DNA of 64,000 nucleotides, taken from the NCBI GenBank assembly GCA_004380135.1, contig QXCR01000021.1:124001-188000 (forward strand), written 5' to 3'. This DNA is from Stemphylium vesicarium (lineage: Eukaryota; Ascomycota; Dothideomycetes; Pleosporales; Pleosporaceae). The position numbers and the translations under genes were made by a program. The stretch's first letter is position 1. Each line of letters starts with the position of its first letter. Positions 45,349-54,879 of the stretch are shown piece after piece. The notes below the pieces were generated by a model, which did not search any database, was not told the origin of the DNA, and was given only the letters and a program-made list of their open reading frames with translations.

Positions 45349-47547
45349 ATGGCAAAGACGACTACGAAGCCCAATATGGTGTCCTTTGACGCAAAGCCAT
45401 ATGTATTCTCTTTCCCTCTGGAGCATACTGCATTACTCATCATTGACATGCAACGCGACTTCTTGCTCGCACAGGGTTTTGGAGAAATACAAGGTGGCAA
45501 TCTGGAAGCTGTTCAAGCTTCAATTGCACCCACAAAGCGGCTTCTAGAAGCATGCCGGGGTGTTGGAATGACTGTCGTTCATACCCGGGAAGGCCATAAA
45601 CCAGACCTGTCAGACTGCCCGTCATCAAAGCTCATCAGACAAGAAGCCGCACCTGGCAACACCCAACACAAGCTCGTTATTGGCGACAAAGGAGAGTTGG
45701 GTCGATTACTGACCAGGGGAGAGTATGGACACGATATTATCGATGAACTGAAGCCGGTTCCGGGGGAGGTGGTCATCGACAAGCCGGGCAAGGGCTCATT
45801 CTGGAATACGACCATTCTGCACCAACTCAAAGCACGGGCTATCACACATCTCATAGTCTCAGGCGTTACCACAGAATGCTGTTTCGCTACCACGATTCGA
45901 GAAGCGAACGACCGCGGCTTTGAATGCTGTGGGATAGAGGAGGCTACTAGTGGATACAATGATGCCTGCTTCAAAAAGTCGACATTGGATATGATACACT
46001 GGTCACAAGGTCTTTTTGGTTTCATTGGCAGCCTTGACCTTCTTCTTGAAGCACTAGCGCCCTTTGCCACCAAGCAGACTGGAACAGCTTCTACCCCTCC
46101 ACAAACATCACCCTCATTTGACGGCAATCTCACCATACCTGCCCTGCAGAAAGCCTACAAGAACGGCTTGTCACCAGTAACCGCCATCGAGGCAGTTTAT
46201 GATAAGATTGAAGCATACAAGGAAGTGGATCCGGCGGTATGGATTCATCTTCAGCCACGCGAAACTGCGCTAGAAGCTGCAAGACAACTGGTAATGAGAT
46301 ATCCCGACCGAAACGCTCTCCCACCGCTGTTCGGCGTTCCTTTCAGCGTCAAAGATAGTATCGATATTGCCGGCCTTCCTACCACAACCGCGTGCCCGCC
46401 ACTGGCTCATATACCCTCCACCTCCGCGGTCGTGTACGACAAAATTATGGCTGAAGGAGCTTTGTTCATTGGCAAGACGAATCTCGATCAACTTGCTACT
46501 GGTCTGGTAGGGTGTCGCACCCCATACGGTATCCCTCACTCAGTATACCATAAGGACTACATAAGCGGAGGTTCGAGCAGCGGAAGCACAGTTTCCGTGG
46601 GAGCAAATCTCGTCTCCTTCTCCCTCGCAACGGATACAGCAGGTTCAGGCAGAGTCCCTGCTGGGTTCAACGGTATCGTAGGGTATAAACCTACTAGAGG
46701 GACGATCTCGTTCCGCGGTATCACACCAGCATGTTTGTCTCTAGACTGCATTGCCCTCTCCACTAAGACTATATCCGATGCTCGGAGTCTATGGCATATA
46801 CTTGAAGGCCACGATCCACTTGACCCCTATGCGAAACCTGAAATGGCGTTTGAGCGCCACGTCAACAGTATCGGAGCTCAGTCACGCAGCTTCAAATTCG
46901 GAGTCCCACCGCCAGAAGCGCTCGCGATCTGCTCAACGCCGGCGCGCCGAATGTTTAATGAGACGGTATCGAGATTGCAGAAGATGGGTGGAGTCCTCAC
47001 ACCGATCGACTGGTCGCCATTCCAAAAAGCAGGACAACTGCTCTACGATGGGACGTTCGTCTCGGAACGTTTAGCCTCGTTACCAGATGATTTTTTGGAG
47101 AAGAATCGCTCCGCATTGCATCCAGTGACGGCCCAGCTCATGGAAGCCGTGGTCAACAGAAAGAGTTCTGCCGTCGATGCATACCGCGATCTCCAGGCCA
47201 AAGCCCTCTACACCCGACAAGCAGAGCAAGTATTTGCATATTCCGCATCTGGTGTCGATGTCGTGGTAGTGCCTACGACACCTACGCACTGGAGAATTGA
47301 CGAGGTACTTGCAGACCCTATCAAGAAGAACAGTATACTAGGAGAATTCACGCACTGCGGGAACGTGCTGGATCTGTGCGGTGTGGCCGTACCAGCGGGT
47401 ACGTACCCAGTTGCCGAGCTCAGCGGACAAGAAAAAGACGAGGGTGTATTGCCCTTTAGCGTGGCTTTCCTGAGTGGCTCGAGATTGGATGCGGAGATGC
47501 TGGAGATTGCCCGGCGATTCGAAGAGAGCATGTGTGTAGCAGCTTGA
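45349..47547 (+). CDS. Fused cysteine hydrolase (isochorismatase family) - allophanate-hydrolase-like amidase
   Basis: A single exon of 732 aa; the ATG at 45349 was chosen because upstream sequence does not look coding. Residues about 1-240 are an isochorismatase/ureidoacrylate-biuret hydrolase-type domain with catalytic D33 (LLIIDMQRDF), K145 (DKPGKGSFWN) and C178 (SGVTTECCFATTIREANDRG). Residues about 255-732 are an amidase-signature domain closest to AtzF/Dur1 allophanate hydrolase: K335 (GVPFSVKDSIDIAGLPTTTA), Ser409-411 (GGSSSGS) and nucleophile S433 (ATDTAGSGRVPAGFNGI), then YKPTRGTISFRG. The second domain of allophanate hydrolases is absent. The predicted role is two successive C-N hydrolyses of a ureido compound such as biuret (via allophanate) or ureidoacrylate, releasing ammonia in the cytosol. 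It is divergent from an NCS1 permease. Confidence 0.9.
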   Translation: MAKTTTKPNMVSFDAKPYVFSFPLEHTALLIIDMQRDFLLAQGFGEIQGGNLEAVQASIAPTKRLLEACRGVGMTVVHTREGHKPDLSDCPSSKLIRQEAAPGNTQHKLVIGDKGELGRLLTRGEYGHDIIDELKPVPGEVVIDKPGKGSFWNTTILHQLKARAITHLIVSGVTTECCFATTIREANDRGFECCGIEEATSGYNDACFKKSTLDMIHWSQGLFGFIGSLDLLLEALAPFATKQTGTASTPPQTSPSFDGNLTIPALQKAYKNGLSPVTAIEAVYDKIEAYKEVDPAVWIHLQPRETALEAARQLVMRYPDRNALPPLFGVPFSVKDSIDIAGLPTTTACPPLAHIPSTSAVVYDKIMAEGALFIGKTNLDQLATGLVGCRTPYGIPHSVYHKDYISGGSSSGSTVSVGANLVSFSLATDTAGSGRVPAGFNGIVGYKPTRGTISFRGITPACLSLDCIALSTKTISDARSLWHILEGHDPLDPYAKPEMAFERHVNSIGAQSRSFKFGVPPPEALAICSTPARRMFNETVSRLQKMGGVLTPIDWSPFQKAGQLLYDGTFVSERLASLPDDFLEKNRSALHPVTAQLMEAVVNRKSSAVDAYRDLQAKALYTRQAEQVFAYSASGVDVVVVPTTPTHWRIDEVLADPIKKNSILGEFTHCGNVLDLCGVAVPAGTYPVAELSGQEKDEGVLPFSVAFLSGSRLDAEMLEIARRFEESMCVAA

Positions 47548-47727
47548 GTCATTTCTTTTCCCTTGGTCAAGTAAAGTGCTTGTTTAGACGTCTTCGAGCA
47601 CTGTGAAGCGCGCTCTTAGTCATATGTCATTGCGATTGTTGAAAGTCAGCCATTTTTTTGAGGTGCATTGTCTGACGGATGAAACGCAGACTCAAGACTC
47701 GGATGGCATTGTGACTTTTTCTGTGGC

Positions 47728-47734
47728 TATATAT
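47728..47734 (+). promoter_or_regulatory. TATA-like sequence
   Basis: TATATAT about 87 bp upstream of the ATG at 47815; it may serve the small ORF there. Confidence 0.4.
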
Positions 47735-47814
47735 GATAGCTACTACTAATCTTTCATAGCAAAGAACACGATAAACCTATTCACGATAACCCCGTCTTTT
47801 GCATATTTCCCACG

Positions 47815-48354
47815 ATGAACGAGTTCCGCCACGTAGACCATCAATTTTTCCAAGCCCTCAGCAGAGCCACAGCTCCAAACACTGCATTCGCCCAGACACT
47901 AGGCCTGGGCCTACCCGGTTTTCTAGACAAGCTGCGTTTAGCAAAATATAACAATGTCAACGGGCAAGATGGTCAGTACAACTCTATACGATGCAGACGG
48001 CGTCGATGGCCCTATCCAGATCCACCCTCAACTATTGAACCCAGCTACCCGTTTAAAATCCTCGAATGGCGCACCTTGAACGATTTCTGGCGCACTTACG
48101 AAGGTGGGCACCGCAGGGCAGGGAGGCTCACGTTAGCACAGCACATCTTGCAGCTGCGCGCGGAGGCAGACATGAATGGAGAAAGGGCAGCTGGTAGGCC
48201 CAGCAGACGGTCACGGTGCACATATGGTACGCACGTCCAGTTAGATCAAGCGGATGATGATCTCCAGGTCCAACTATGTTGGTCACATAAGGAAGTTGTG
48301 GACGAGGCGCTGAAGCAAAAGGCATGTAGGACATTTCGGTATGCAAATGTGTAG
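47815..48354 (+). CDS. Hypothetical protein, possible orphan
   Basis: A single open frame of 179 aa from an ATG that follows a TATA-like sequence. Composition is protein-like in parts (EFRHVDHQFFQALSRATAPN, then LGLGLPGFLDKLRLAKYNNV, then YPFKILEWRTLNDFWRTYEG), with a very basic middle (RCRRRRWPYP). I recognise no domain or family. It follows the hydrolase-amidase gene in the same direction after 267 bp, so it could be an accessory member of that group, but nothing in the sequence shows this. A chance ORF is possible. Confidence 0.4.
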   Translation: MNEFRHVDHQFFQALSRATAPNTAFAQTLGLGLPGFLDKLRLAKYNNVNGQDGQYNSIRCRRRRWPYPDPPSTIEPSYPFKILEWRTLNDFWRTYEGGHRRAGRLTLAQHILQLRAEADMNGERAAGRPSRRSRCTYGTHVQLDQADDDLQVQLCWSHKEVVDEALKQKACRTFRYANV

Positions 48355-48535
48355 GTAGGTAGGTATGAATGAATTCGTAGAATAGCCTAAAAGCCATTTG
48401 GTGAATTATAGGAAACCGGGACCAATGCTATGCACAATGAAAAATAAAACCCAAAAGTACCGAGAAACCGAAAAAACACCGTGCTGAATCATGTACATTC
48501 GTTCCAAGAGATAAAGCCGTAGAGGTCATGTGTCT

Positions 48536-50181
48536 TTACAACGACAGGGCGACGGCAGCAAAGAGAGCAACGACGAAGCTAATCGTCGCACCACTCTCGA
48601 GCTTACCACCAGCACTGTCTCCATGGATGCCGAGAATCTCAGCTTGTCTGGAGAAAGTGACGTTCTGGGGAATGGACTCGTTCAAGCACTGGCCGTTGGC
48701 AATGTCCAGACCCATCAGATCATTGGGCTCACGGAAGAACATGTAGCTCCTATTGTTCAGACCCTTGAAACCTTCGGTGTTGTAGGGGAACCACATGTCA
48801 TGATCAGTGGCCGAGGTGTTGCGCAAGAAGATGCACTGAACCTGATTGGGGTAGTCGTGGGCGAGTTGAGGATAGGCTTTCATGACATCGCTGTTGGAGG
48901 TATCGGCGACAAGGACGAACTTGCGCTGGGGAAAGGTTTCGAAAACCTTGGTGAGGAGGAACATGCGGATTGAGAGGGTAGCCTCGATGTCGGAGAAGTT
49001 GAGCGGGCGGGTATCAAAGGAACCACCGGGGTAGGTCTTGTAGATGAAATCCATGTATAGGCGTGTGGCTTGCTCCGGGGTAGTTGTCAGGTAATGGAAA
49101 TGGGTGTTGTTCGGTAGTGTCATGGACCAGTTGGCGTACACCTCGGGCATGTTCATCCAAGGGGTGAAGGGACGGGCGAAAGAGTTCAGGAGACCCTCCT
49201 TGGGATCGTAGATCTTGGTTACGCGGAGGATATCGTCGATATCCGAGACGAAGGTGATGCCCTCAGAAGGCACCAGGAAGGCAGTAGCATTGCCGCTGTC
49301 GGTGCCGTTGGTGTGTACGTTCAGACGCTGGACGTTGTTGGTCTCGTTACCGGGGGTGAGACCGTTCAGCTCGATGGGCACGAAGGCGTCAAAGTCGCCC
49401 AGTTCGGTCGTCTCGTATGGGAGCGTGAGGCTCTGAGTACCACCGGGTGCCTGGACCGAGTTGCCGCCACCAGGCTCGCCGTCGGCACCCTGCATGGGCG
49501 AGGGCTCAAGAGACATGGAGACATTGCGGTCGCCTTGCTGAACGATGAAGATGGATCGGGTCAGGTTGCGCGCCTGTGCCTTTTGGTTGTCGGGCAGCTC
49601 CGAGATGCTGGTATCAATCAGGAAAACATTGGCGAGGTCGTCAATCTTGTCCTGACTGATGTCCGGGTACTTGTAGACATTTCCGTGGAAGCGCACGTTC
49701 CAGCCCTGGTCGGTCCAATTCGCGTATGGGGGGATGTTGAGGACTTGGGTGGGCTTCGCAGCCAAATCGTCGTCGTCGTCGCCAATACCGAGGCTTGAGA
49801 GGACTTGGGAGCCGGTAGGCAGGTCTTCGAACCAACCGGGAATACCTAGACGGAAAGTGTCAGCACAAGCTTCACTAGCGCGAGGCTTGTGTCGGGGGAG
49901 CTTTGCTTACCCTCCGTGAAGAAGCTGGGCAGGTCTGTTCCAAGTACGCTGCCAATCGAGTTTGCATAATCTTCTACGCCGCTCTTAATGTCGTCCAGAA
50001 TGTCTCTCTTCTGGACGTAACTATGCCGGCTGTCGAATCGGATGGCGGCGGGAGTCACAACTGGCTCCCGAGCCTCAACCTTGACTGGGACCGCAGTCGC
50101 TTCTGGTAGAGCAATTGCGCTGGCGAGACTAAGTGTCGCGCTCAGAAGCAGCGCGCGCTGTGATGTACGTTGATGCACCAT
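48536..50181 (-). CDS. Secreted, GPI-anchored APP1-type phosphatidate phosphatase domain protein (DUF2183)
   Basis: Exons 50181-49911 and 49845-48536 (intron GTAAGC, 65 bp) encode 526 aa. The catalytic signature VSDIDDILRVTKIYDPKEGL (D292, D294) and the following NSFARPFTPWMNMPE are typical of the APP1 catalytic domain, a HAD-like fold that dephosphorylates phosphatidate to diacylglycerol. Earlier parts fit too (VRFHGNVYKYPDIS). Unlike cytosolic yeast App1, this protein has a signal peptide (about residues 1-24, LLLSATLSLASAIA) and a C-terminal GPI-type tail (GATISFVVALFAAVALSL), many N-x-S/T sites, and Cys near 360-420. It should therefore act at the cell surface or wall. The substrate there is unknown. 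In the third motif position Ile replaces the usual Thr/Val. Confidence 0.9.
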
Positions 50182-52076
50182 CTTGGTGTTGTGACGGGCG
50201 GCGGTGAAAGACCTGAGTCAAAGGGGCCGACGCAATTTAATCTCGCGTTGAACAAGTACAGTCGAAGCGACAGACTGGAGGAGAGAGAGGAATACAAAGA
50301 TACAAATACGGGTGCCCAAAAGCAAGCTTGGAATGAGAAGCCCCGAAACCGCGCTTGTTTTGTCTCGTGTCTGGGCGACAGCAGGTTTATACACGAACTA
50401 GAATTGCTGTTCGCTGCAGGTACCGCCAGCATGATGTCATAGTCGTTGCTAGGGGCCACCCCTGGACAACTGGACAATGCTTGATCGCCTCCCGTCGATC
50501 GACCACCAAACCTCCACATCCCAAACACCGTCTCGGGTCTCGGCAACATGGCGTCCATTGTGAGGCATACCATGCACGAATGACATGCTTGCTCCCGGTT
50601 TCCTCCATCAATATTACTCGCATGAGGCGAACGATGCAACCACGCAAAAAGTGGCAATGCCAGAGGCACACAGCCACATGCAACTACTCAAGCGCGCATA
50701 CGTAAGACTACCTCCAATGACCCCCAACTCATAGTCCCCGTCCTTTAGCGGCCAAGGTGTCGTCAGAGTACCAGTCTTGTATTGACTATATGTCGTATTT
50801 GCCCATCAAGCGCCATGCAATTGATCACACTGAACCATGTGCGCATATAATCCGCAGTCTACAGTCGCAACTTCAATTGGGCGCTTCGCCCGCTCTTTGA
50901 AGGGAAGTGTTATGGCGTCTTCCAAGTACAAAATGTTGTAAAGAGCCGCGTATCAACCACCCGATGCAGCAGGGAACATCAGTGCGATGATCGCGACGAT
51001 GATCGCGACGATGATCGCGACGATGTACCTGCCCAGCTTCACGATCGCTACTCCAATCTAAGTGTCTGCACACCTTTTACCGTAGGCTCGGCGCACAGCA
51101 ACGAGCTCGCTTTTTCCTGTACGCCCTTAGTATTCGACACGTAGCCTTACGAACTATGCTTTATGCGTTTTTCAATTCTATGATTGAGTTTTACATATTT
51201 CCAAACATGTGCAATATGAAGGTGTTCGCGACTCCTCTTTCCTCGAGAGCATACTGTCGGCCCATCATGTCCGACTCTACGCGTCAGCACCTTCACTTTC
51301 TTTCTCATTGGCGTTTCTCATCTTGGCTTTGACGTGTGCTTGATCCAATCCACTATTTGTGCACCTGAAAGCTGCTGCTAATAATGTATTAAAGTTCCTA
51401 CCGAGGTCGAACAACTCTAAAAACCGCGATTAGTGAACGTCGTTTCCTAGAAGCCGAGTGCACAAGACTGGGATAAATTTTAGACGTAGTTTAGATTCGC
51501 ACAGATAGACAAGAAGACTGCTAGTCTTGCTTGGCTGGCACTTGTGCTTATTGCTGGTATCATTTGGGGCTTGGGTGGCCGTATTGACGTCGTCTTGGAT
51601 TGCGATTTCTCGCGGAAACACTGCGCCATGCGAACATCAGCTATCTTCATAAGGTATACGCATGGACCTGGGTACCAAAACCAAGAAGCTGATCCTAAAA
51701 CCGGTAAAACTACGTACGTAGCCTCCCTTTCTCCCGATTACCCCACTCAACACCCTCTCTTTCACCGTGTAAGCATATACGTGAACTTAATAAAGTTGAT
51801 CTTTGCATGTATCAGGTAGAGCACATACCAAGCTTACCCCTCAGCTTAATTCCGGCACGATGGTGAGCGCGTCAGCAAACTAAATGCCCCACAAAACGCC
51901 CATCCCGCATAGCACTAACCTTGGAGTGTAGCACCACATGTTGCCTATGTTTAGTAAGGCTAAAGGCTTATCCAACAAACACGTCGTGAGTCCGGTATAA
52001 GACGGATGGTAATGGCATTAGCAACATCAATTCTGACATCCTCACATTCTACCATTCCTACGCGTTCCTGGATCTC
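50182..52076. other. Intergenic region with a minisatellite
   Basis: About 1.9 kb between two divergent genes. A minus-strand ORF (50669-50142) overlaps the promoter and has no recognisable content. A 12-bp palindrome CTACGTACGTAG lies near 51710. No gene called. Confidence 0.45.
50986..51033 (+). repeat. 12-bp minisatellite, 4 exact units
   Basis: Four consecutive copies of GATGATCGCGAC, seen directly, with a partial fifth. Confidence 0.97.
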
Positions 52077-53741
52077 ATGGACTCTACATCATACGACTAC
52101 ATCATCGCAGGCGGCGGCACTTCCGGCGTCGTAATCGCTTCCCGTCTTAAACAATACTCCCCGGACGCTCGAGTCGCATTGCTAGAAGCAGGTCCGAATG
52201 CGGTGGACCATCCGACTGTCACCGATGTTACCAACCCACTCGACTGGACGGCCCTTTACAAGGCAGGCGTCATGATGGACTACTCCACCACACCCCAAGA
52301 ACATCTTGACGGACGAGCAATAAAGAACATAGCTGGCCGACTGCTTTCTGGGTCGAGTGGTGTCAATGTGGGCATATGGATGCGCGCATCCAATGCCGAT
52401 CTGGAAATACTGGCGGAAAGAGCAGGCAACCCGAGGTTCAAATACGAGAACATATCAAAGTACTATCGACGTGTAGAAACCTATTTTGATCTCACCGCGG
52501 ATAAGGATAGTTACGGCTTCAATGGACCGATTCATACAGTCGGGGGTAGAAGATATCCTCTAAGAGACCTGCTGCAAGAAAGTGCGGAGAAATTGGGCCA
52601 CAAGTACAACCCAACCAAAGGCGACCCTATGGGCCTAGGCGATTTGAACCAATGCTGGCTCGCTACATCCGACTCAACCGCGACCCGACAGCACAGTGCT
52701 AAAGTGTACGATCTTAGCGGCGTCGACGTCCTTTGCGACACACCAGTAGCTCGCGTACTGCTTGACGGCTCAAAGCGAGCAATTGGAGTTGAGCTAACCT
52801 CTGGCACGCGTCTGATGGCCACTAAAGAAGTCATCATCTCATGCGGAACCCAGATCTCGCCCAAGGTCCTGCTACTATCTGGCATCGGCCCTGCCAAAGA
52901 GCTAGCCAAGCACGGCATCCCTCAGAATGTCGACTCACCTGCGGTCGGCCAGAACCTTTGCGATCACAATGCAATCACTATGTACTTCAAGTTCAAAGAC
53001 GCATCAAAAGGCTATGCCCGCCCATTCAACGGGACCATGAAACCCGAATACGGACAAGGCGTTGCTTTTGACTTTGGCCTATTCGCAAGCATCCCCAACG
53101 AAGAACTTGCACCGCATCTAAAAGCAGACGGCATCGATGCTGCAGATTCCCAGGAAAGAAATCTTCTACTACGACCCAACCGAAGCCACCACCTTAGCGT
53201 CCTATTCTACTACCCAGTCATTGTCAACCGGATCGCTTACCCTACCGTAAAAGAAGACGGCGTCCACTTTTCCCTCTCAGCGTTTCACATGCTCCCGCTA
53301 TCGCGCGGTAGCGTAACACTCAAGTCCGCCGACCCGAACGACGGCCCTGTCTGCAACCCGCAATATCTCTCCACTAACACAGACCGCTTCATCCTCCGTC
53401 GCGCCATACGCGAGAACCTGCGACTTCTTGTAACGGAGCCGCTGGCCTCGGAGGTTGAGGGCGAAGTTCCACCCGCTGACCCGCGATTCCCGGCGCTGAC
53501 TGCGAAGAGCAGCGATGAGGAGATCGATGCGAGGATCAGAGCGTTTGCAAGTACGATTGCCCATCCAATGGGGACTTGTGCTCTGGGGACAGTGTTGGAT
53601 GATGAGTTTAGGGTTAAGGGAGTGGAAGGGTTGAGGGTTTGTGATGCTAGTGTTTTCCCGGAGCCCATTGCTGCAATGCCTAGTTGTACCATTTATGCGA
53701 TGGCGGAGATGTGTGCAGATCTTATTGCTGGTAGGGCTTGA
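52077..53741 (+). CDS. GMC oxidoreductase (atypical active site)
   Basis: A single exon of 554 aa without a signal peptide. The N-terminal FAD motif YIIAGGGTSGVVIASRLK, the first GMC signature region (AGRLLSGSSGVNVGIWMR) and the C-terminal HPMGTCALGTVLDDEFRVKG, then GLRVCDASVFPEPIA identify the glucose-methanol-choline family of FAD alcohol or sugar oxidases and dehydrogenases. The first catalytic His (AHPMGTC) is present. In the last helix region the motif reads AAMPSCTIYAMAE where most members have a His or Asn at the Met position, so the second catalytic residue appears to be lost. It could be an altered or inactive enzyme. Cytosolic or peroxisomal; the C-terminus GRA is not a clear PTS1. 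Substrate unknown. Confidence 0.92.
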   Translation: MDSTSYDYIIAGGGTSGVVIASRLKQYSPDARVALLEAGPNAVDHPTVTDVTNPLDWTALYKAGVMMDYSTTPQEHLDGRAIKNIAGRLLSGSSGVNVGIWMRASNADLEILAERAGNPRFKYENISKYYRRVETYFDLTADKDSYGFNGPIHTVGGRRYPLRDLLQESAEKLGHKYNPTKGDPMGLGDLNQCWLATSDSTATRQHSAKVYDLSGVDVLCDTPVARVLLDGSKRAIGVELTSGTRLMATKEVIISCGTQISPKVLLLSGIGPAKELAKHGIPQNVDSPAVGQNLCDHNAITMYFKFKDASKGYARPFNGTMKPEYGQGVAFDFGLFASIPNEELAPHLKADGIDAADSQERNLLLRPNRSHHLSVLFYYPVIVNRIAYPTVKEDGVHFSLSAFHMLPLSRGSVTLKSADPNDGPVCNPQYLSTNTDRFILRRAIRENLRLLVTEPLASEVEGEVPPADPRFPALTAKSSDEEIDARIRAFASTIAHPMGTCALGTVLDDEFRVKGVEGLRVCDASVFPEPIAAMPSCTIYAMAEMCADLIAGRA

Positions 53742-54879
53742 CTTGGTTTGGGGGTGAGTAGGGATGTTATGGATGTGTACATGGTAGAGCCTTGGTATGC
53801 GCCCCGCTGACGTACCCAACGGACTTTCGCAATATACAAGATGCTCGCTCTTATTCCATCTTCCAAAAGATCCGCTCTTAGCCATCGAATGAGTGACATG
53901 AAAAAGCTACATTATCATCTTGTACAGTCTTATCGTAGCGAAGTTTTCCTCTTCAAGTCCCGCCATAAGGGTAAGGTACCCAACGAAAAAAAAGAGAAGG
54001 GCAACAACTGTTGACAGACGCGCATCAGCACAGCGTTGACGGGGTGAGGCAAGTTCCCTCAGGTGCAGTCAAAATGACCTGCAGCGGGCGAAACTTCCCG
54101 CAAGTTGAGTGAGTGAGTGAGAAGAAGAAGAAGAGGAGGGAAGGAGGGAGAGGTGGAGGTATATATAGTGAGAAGAGGGTTTGCTAGCGAGGAGCGCACG
54201 TGCTCGTTACCACAGTTCAGTGCTTGTCAATTCATGCCGTGAAGGAGCGTATGCGACTAACTGTATTCGCCCAGATAGTTGAGGAAGTCGGTCAAGAGAC
54301 GAGTGTTGAATAATGGAGGAGCACTCGGGTAAGCCATCCATTGAGGAAATGATGCGCCAAACTGTGGTCGGGCAACTACATCGCGTGTCTGTAATACACA
54401 CCACCGTTGCACAACCAAGGTTAGGCCACTGCAGCCCACCCAAGGGCGTATGCAGGAGTTATCTCTACAATTTTGCACGTTTACTTAGATCTAACGAGTT
54501 GAGAGATTAACAATATGTATATTCCAAATAATAGCAATTTCTACAAGGAACAATCTAGTCTACATAAGACTTCCAAAGTCGCGCGCTCAGCAAGATCAAT
54601 GACGTACAGTGAACCAAGAACTCCCTGCAGCGCTCGCTTGATGATGCTGAGAGTAATAACGATGAGACGCTCATGAAAATGGCTTTGCTGATACCCTCAT
54701 AATCCAAACGCCGAACGAGATTCGAGACTTTAATATGCTGAGAAAGAATAATCCGTGTCCTGATCCGCTCACAGTCGTAACCGAATCATGATTGTAGAGA
54801 CAATATCGCAATAATCGTGCTAAAAAACATCGAAGTTGATATGGATATTAGTCGCGCCCAACAATAATGCGTATCTTGT
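53742..54879. other. Intergenic region
   Basis: Between convergent gene ends. It contains GAGT and GAA/GGA purine microsatellites (about 54106-54150) directly followed by TATATATA (about 54160-54167) and a 65-codon plus-strand ORF at 54313-54510 with no recognisable family. That arrangement resembles a promoter, but I cannot support a gene. Confidence 0.4.

Noticed and set aside
48530..49798. Long plus-strand ORFs (147-161 codons) inside the APP1-like gene
   Set aside because: Antisense shadows of a well-supported coding exon.
50142..50669. 175-codon minus-strand ORF upstream of the APP1-like gene
   Set aside because: Overlaps that gene's start and leader; no domain and no splice or promoter support.
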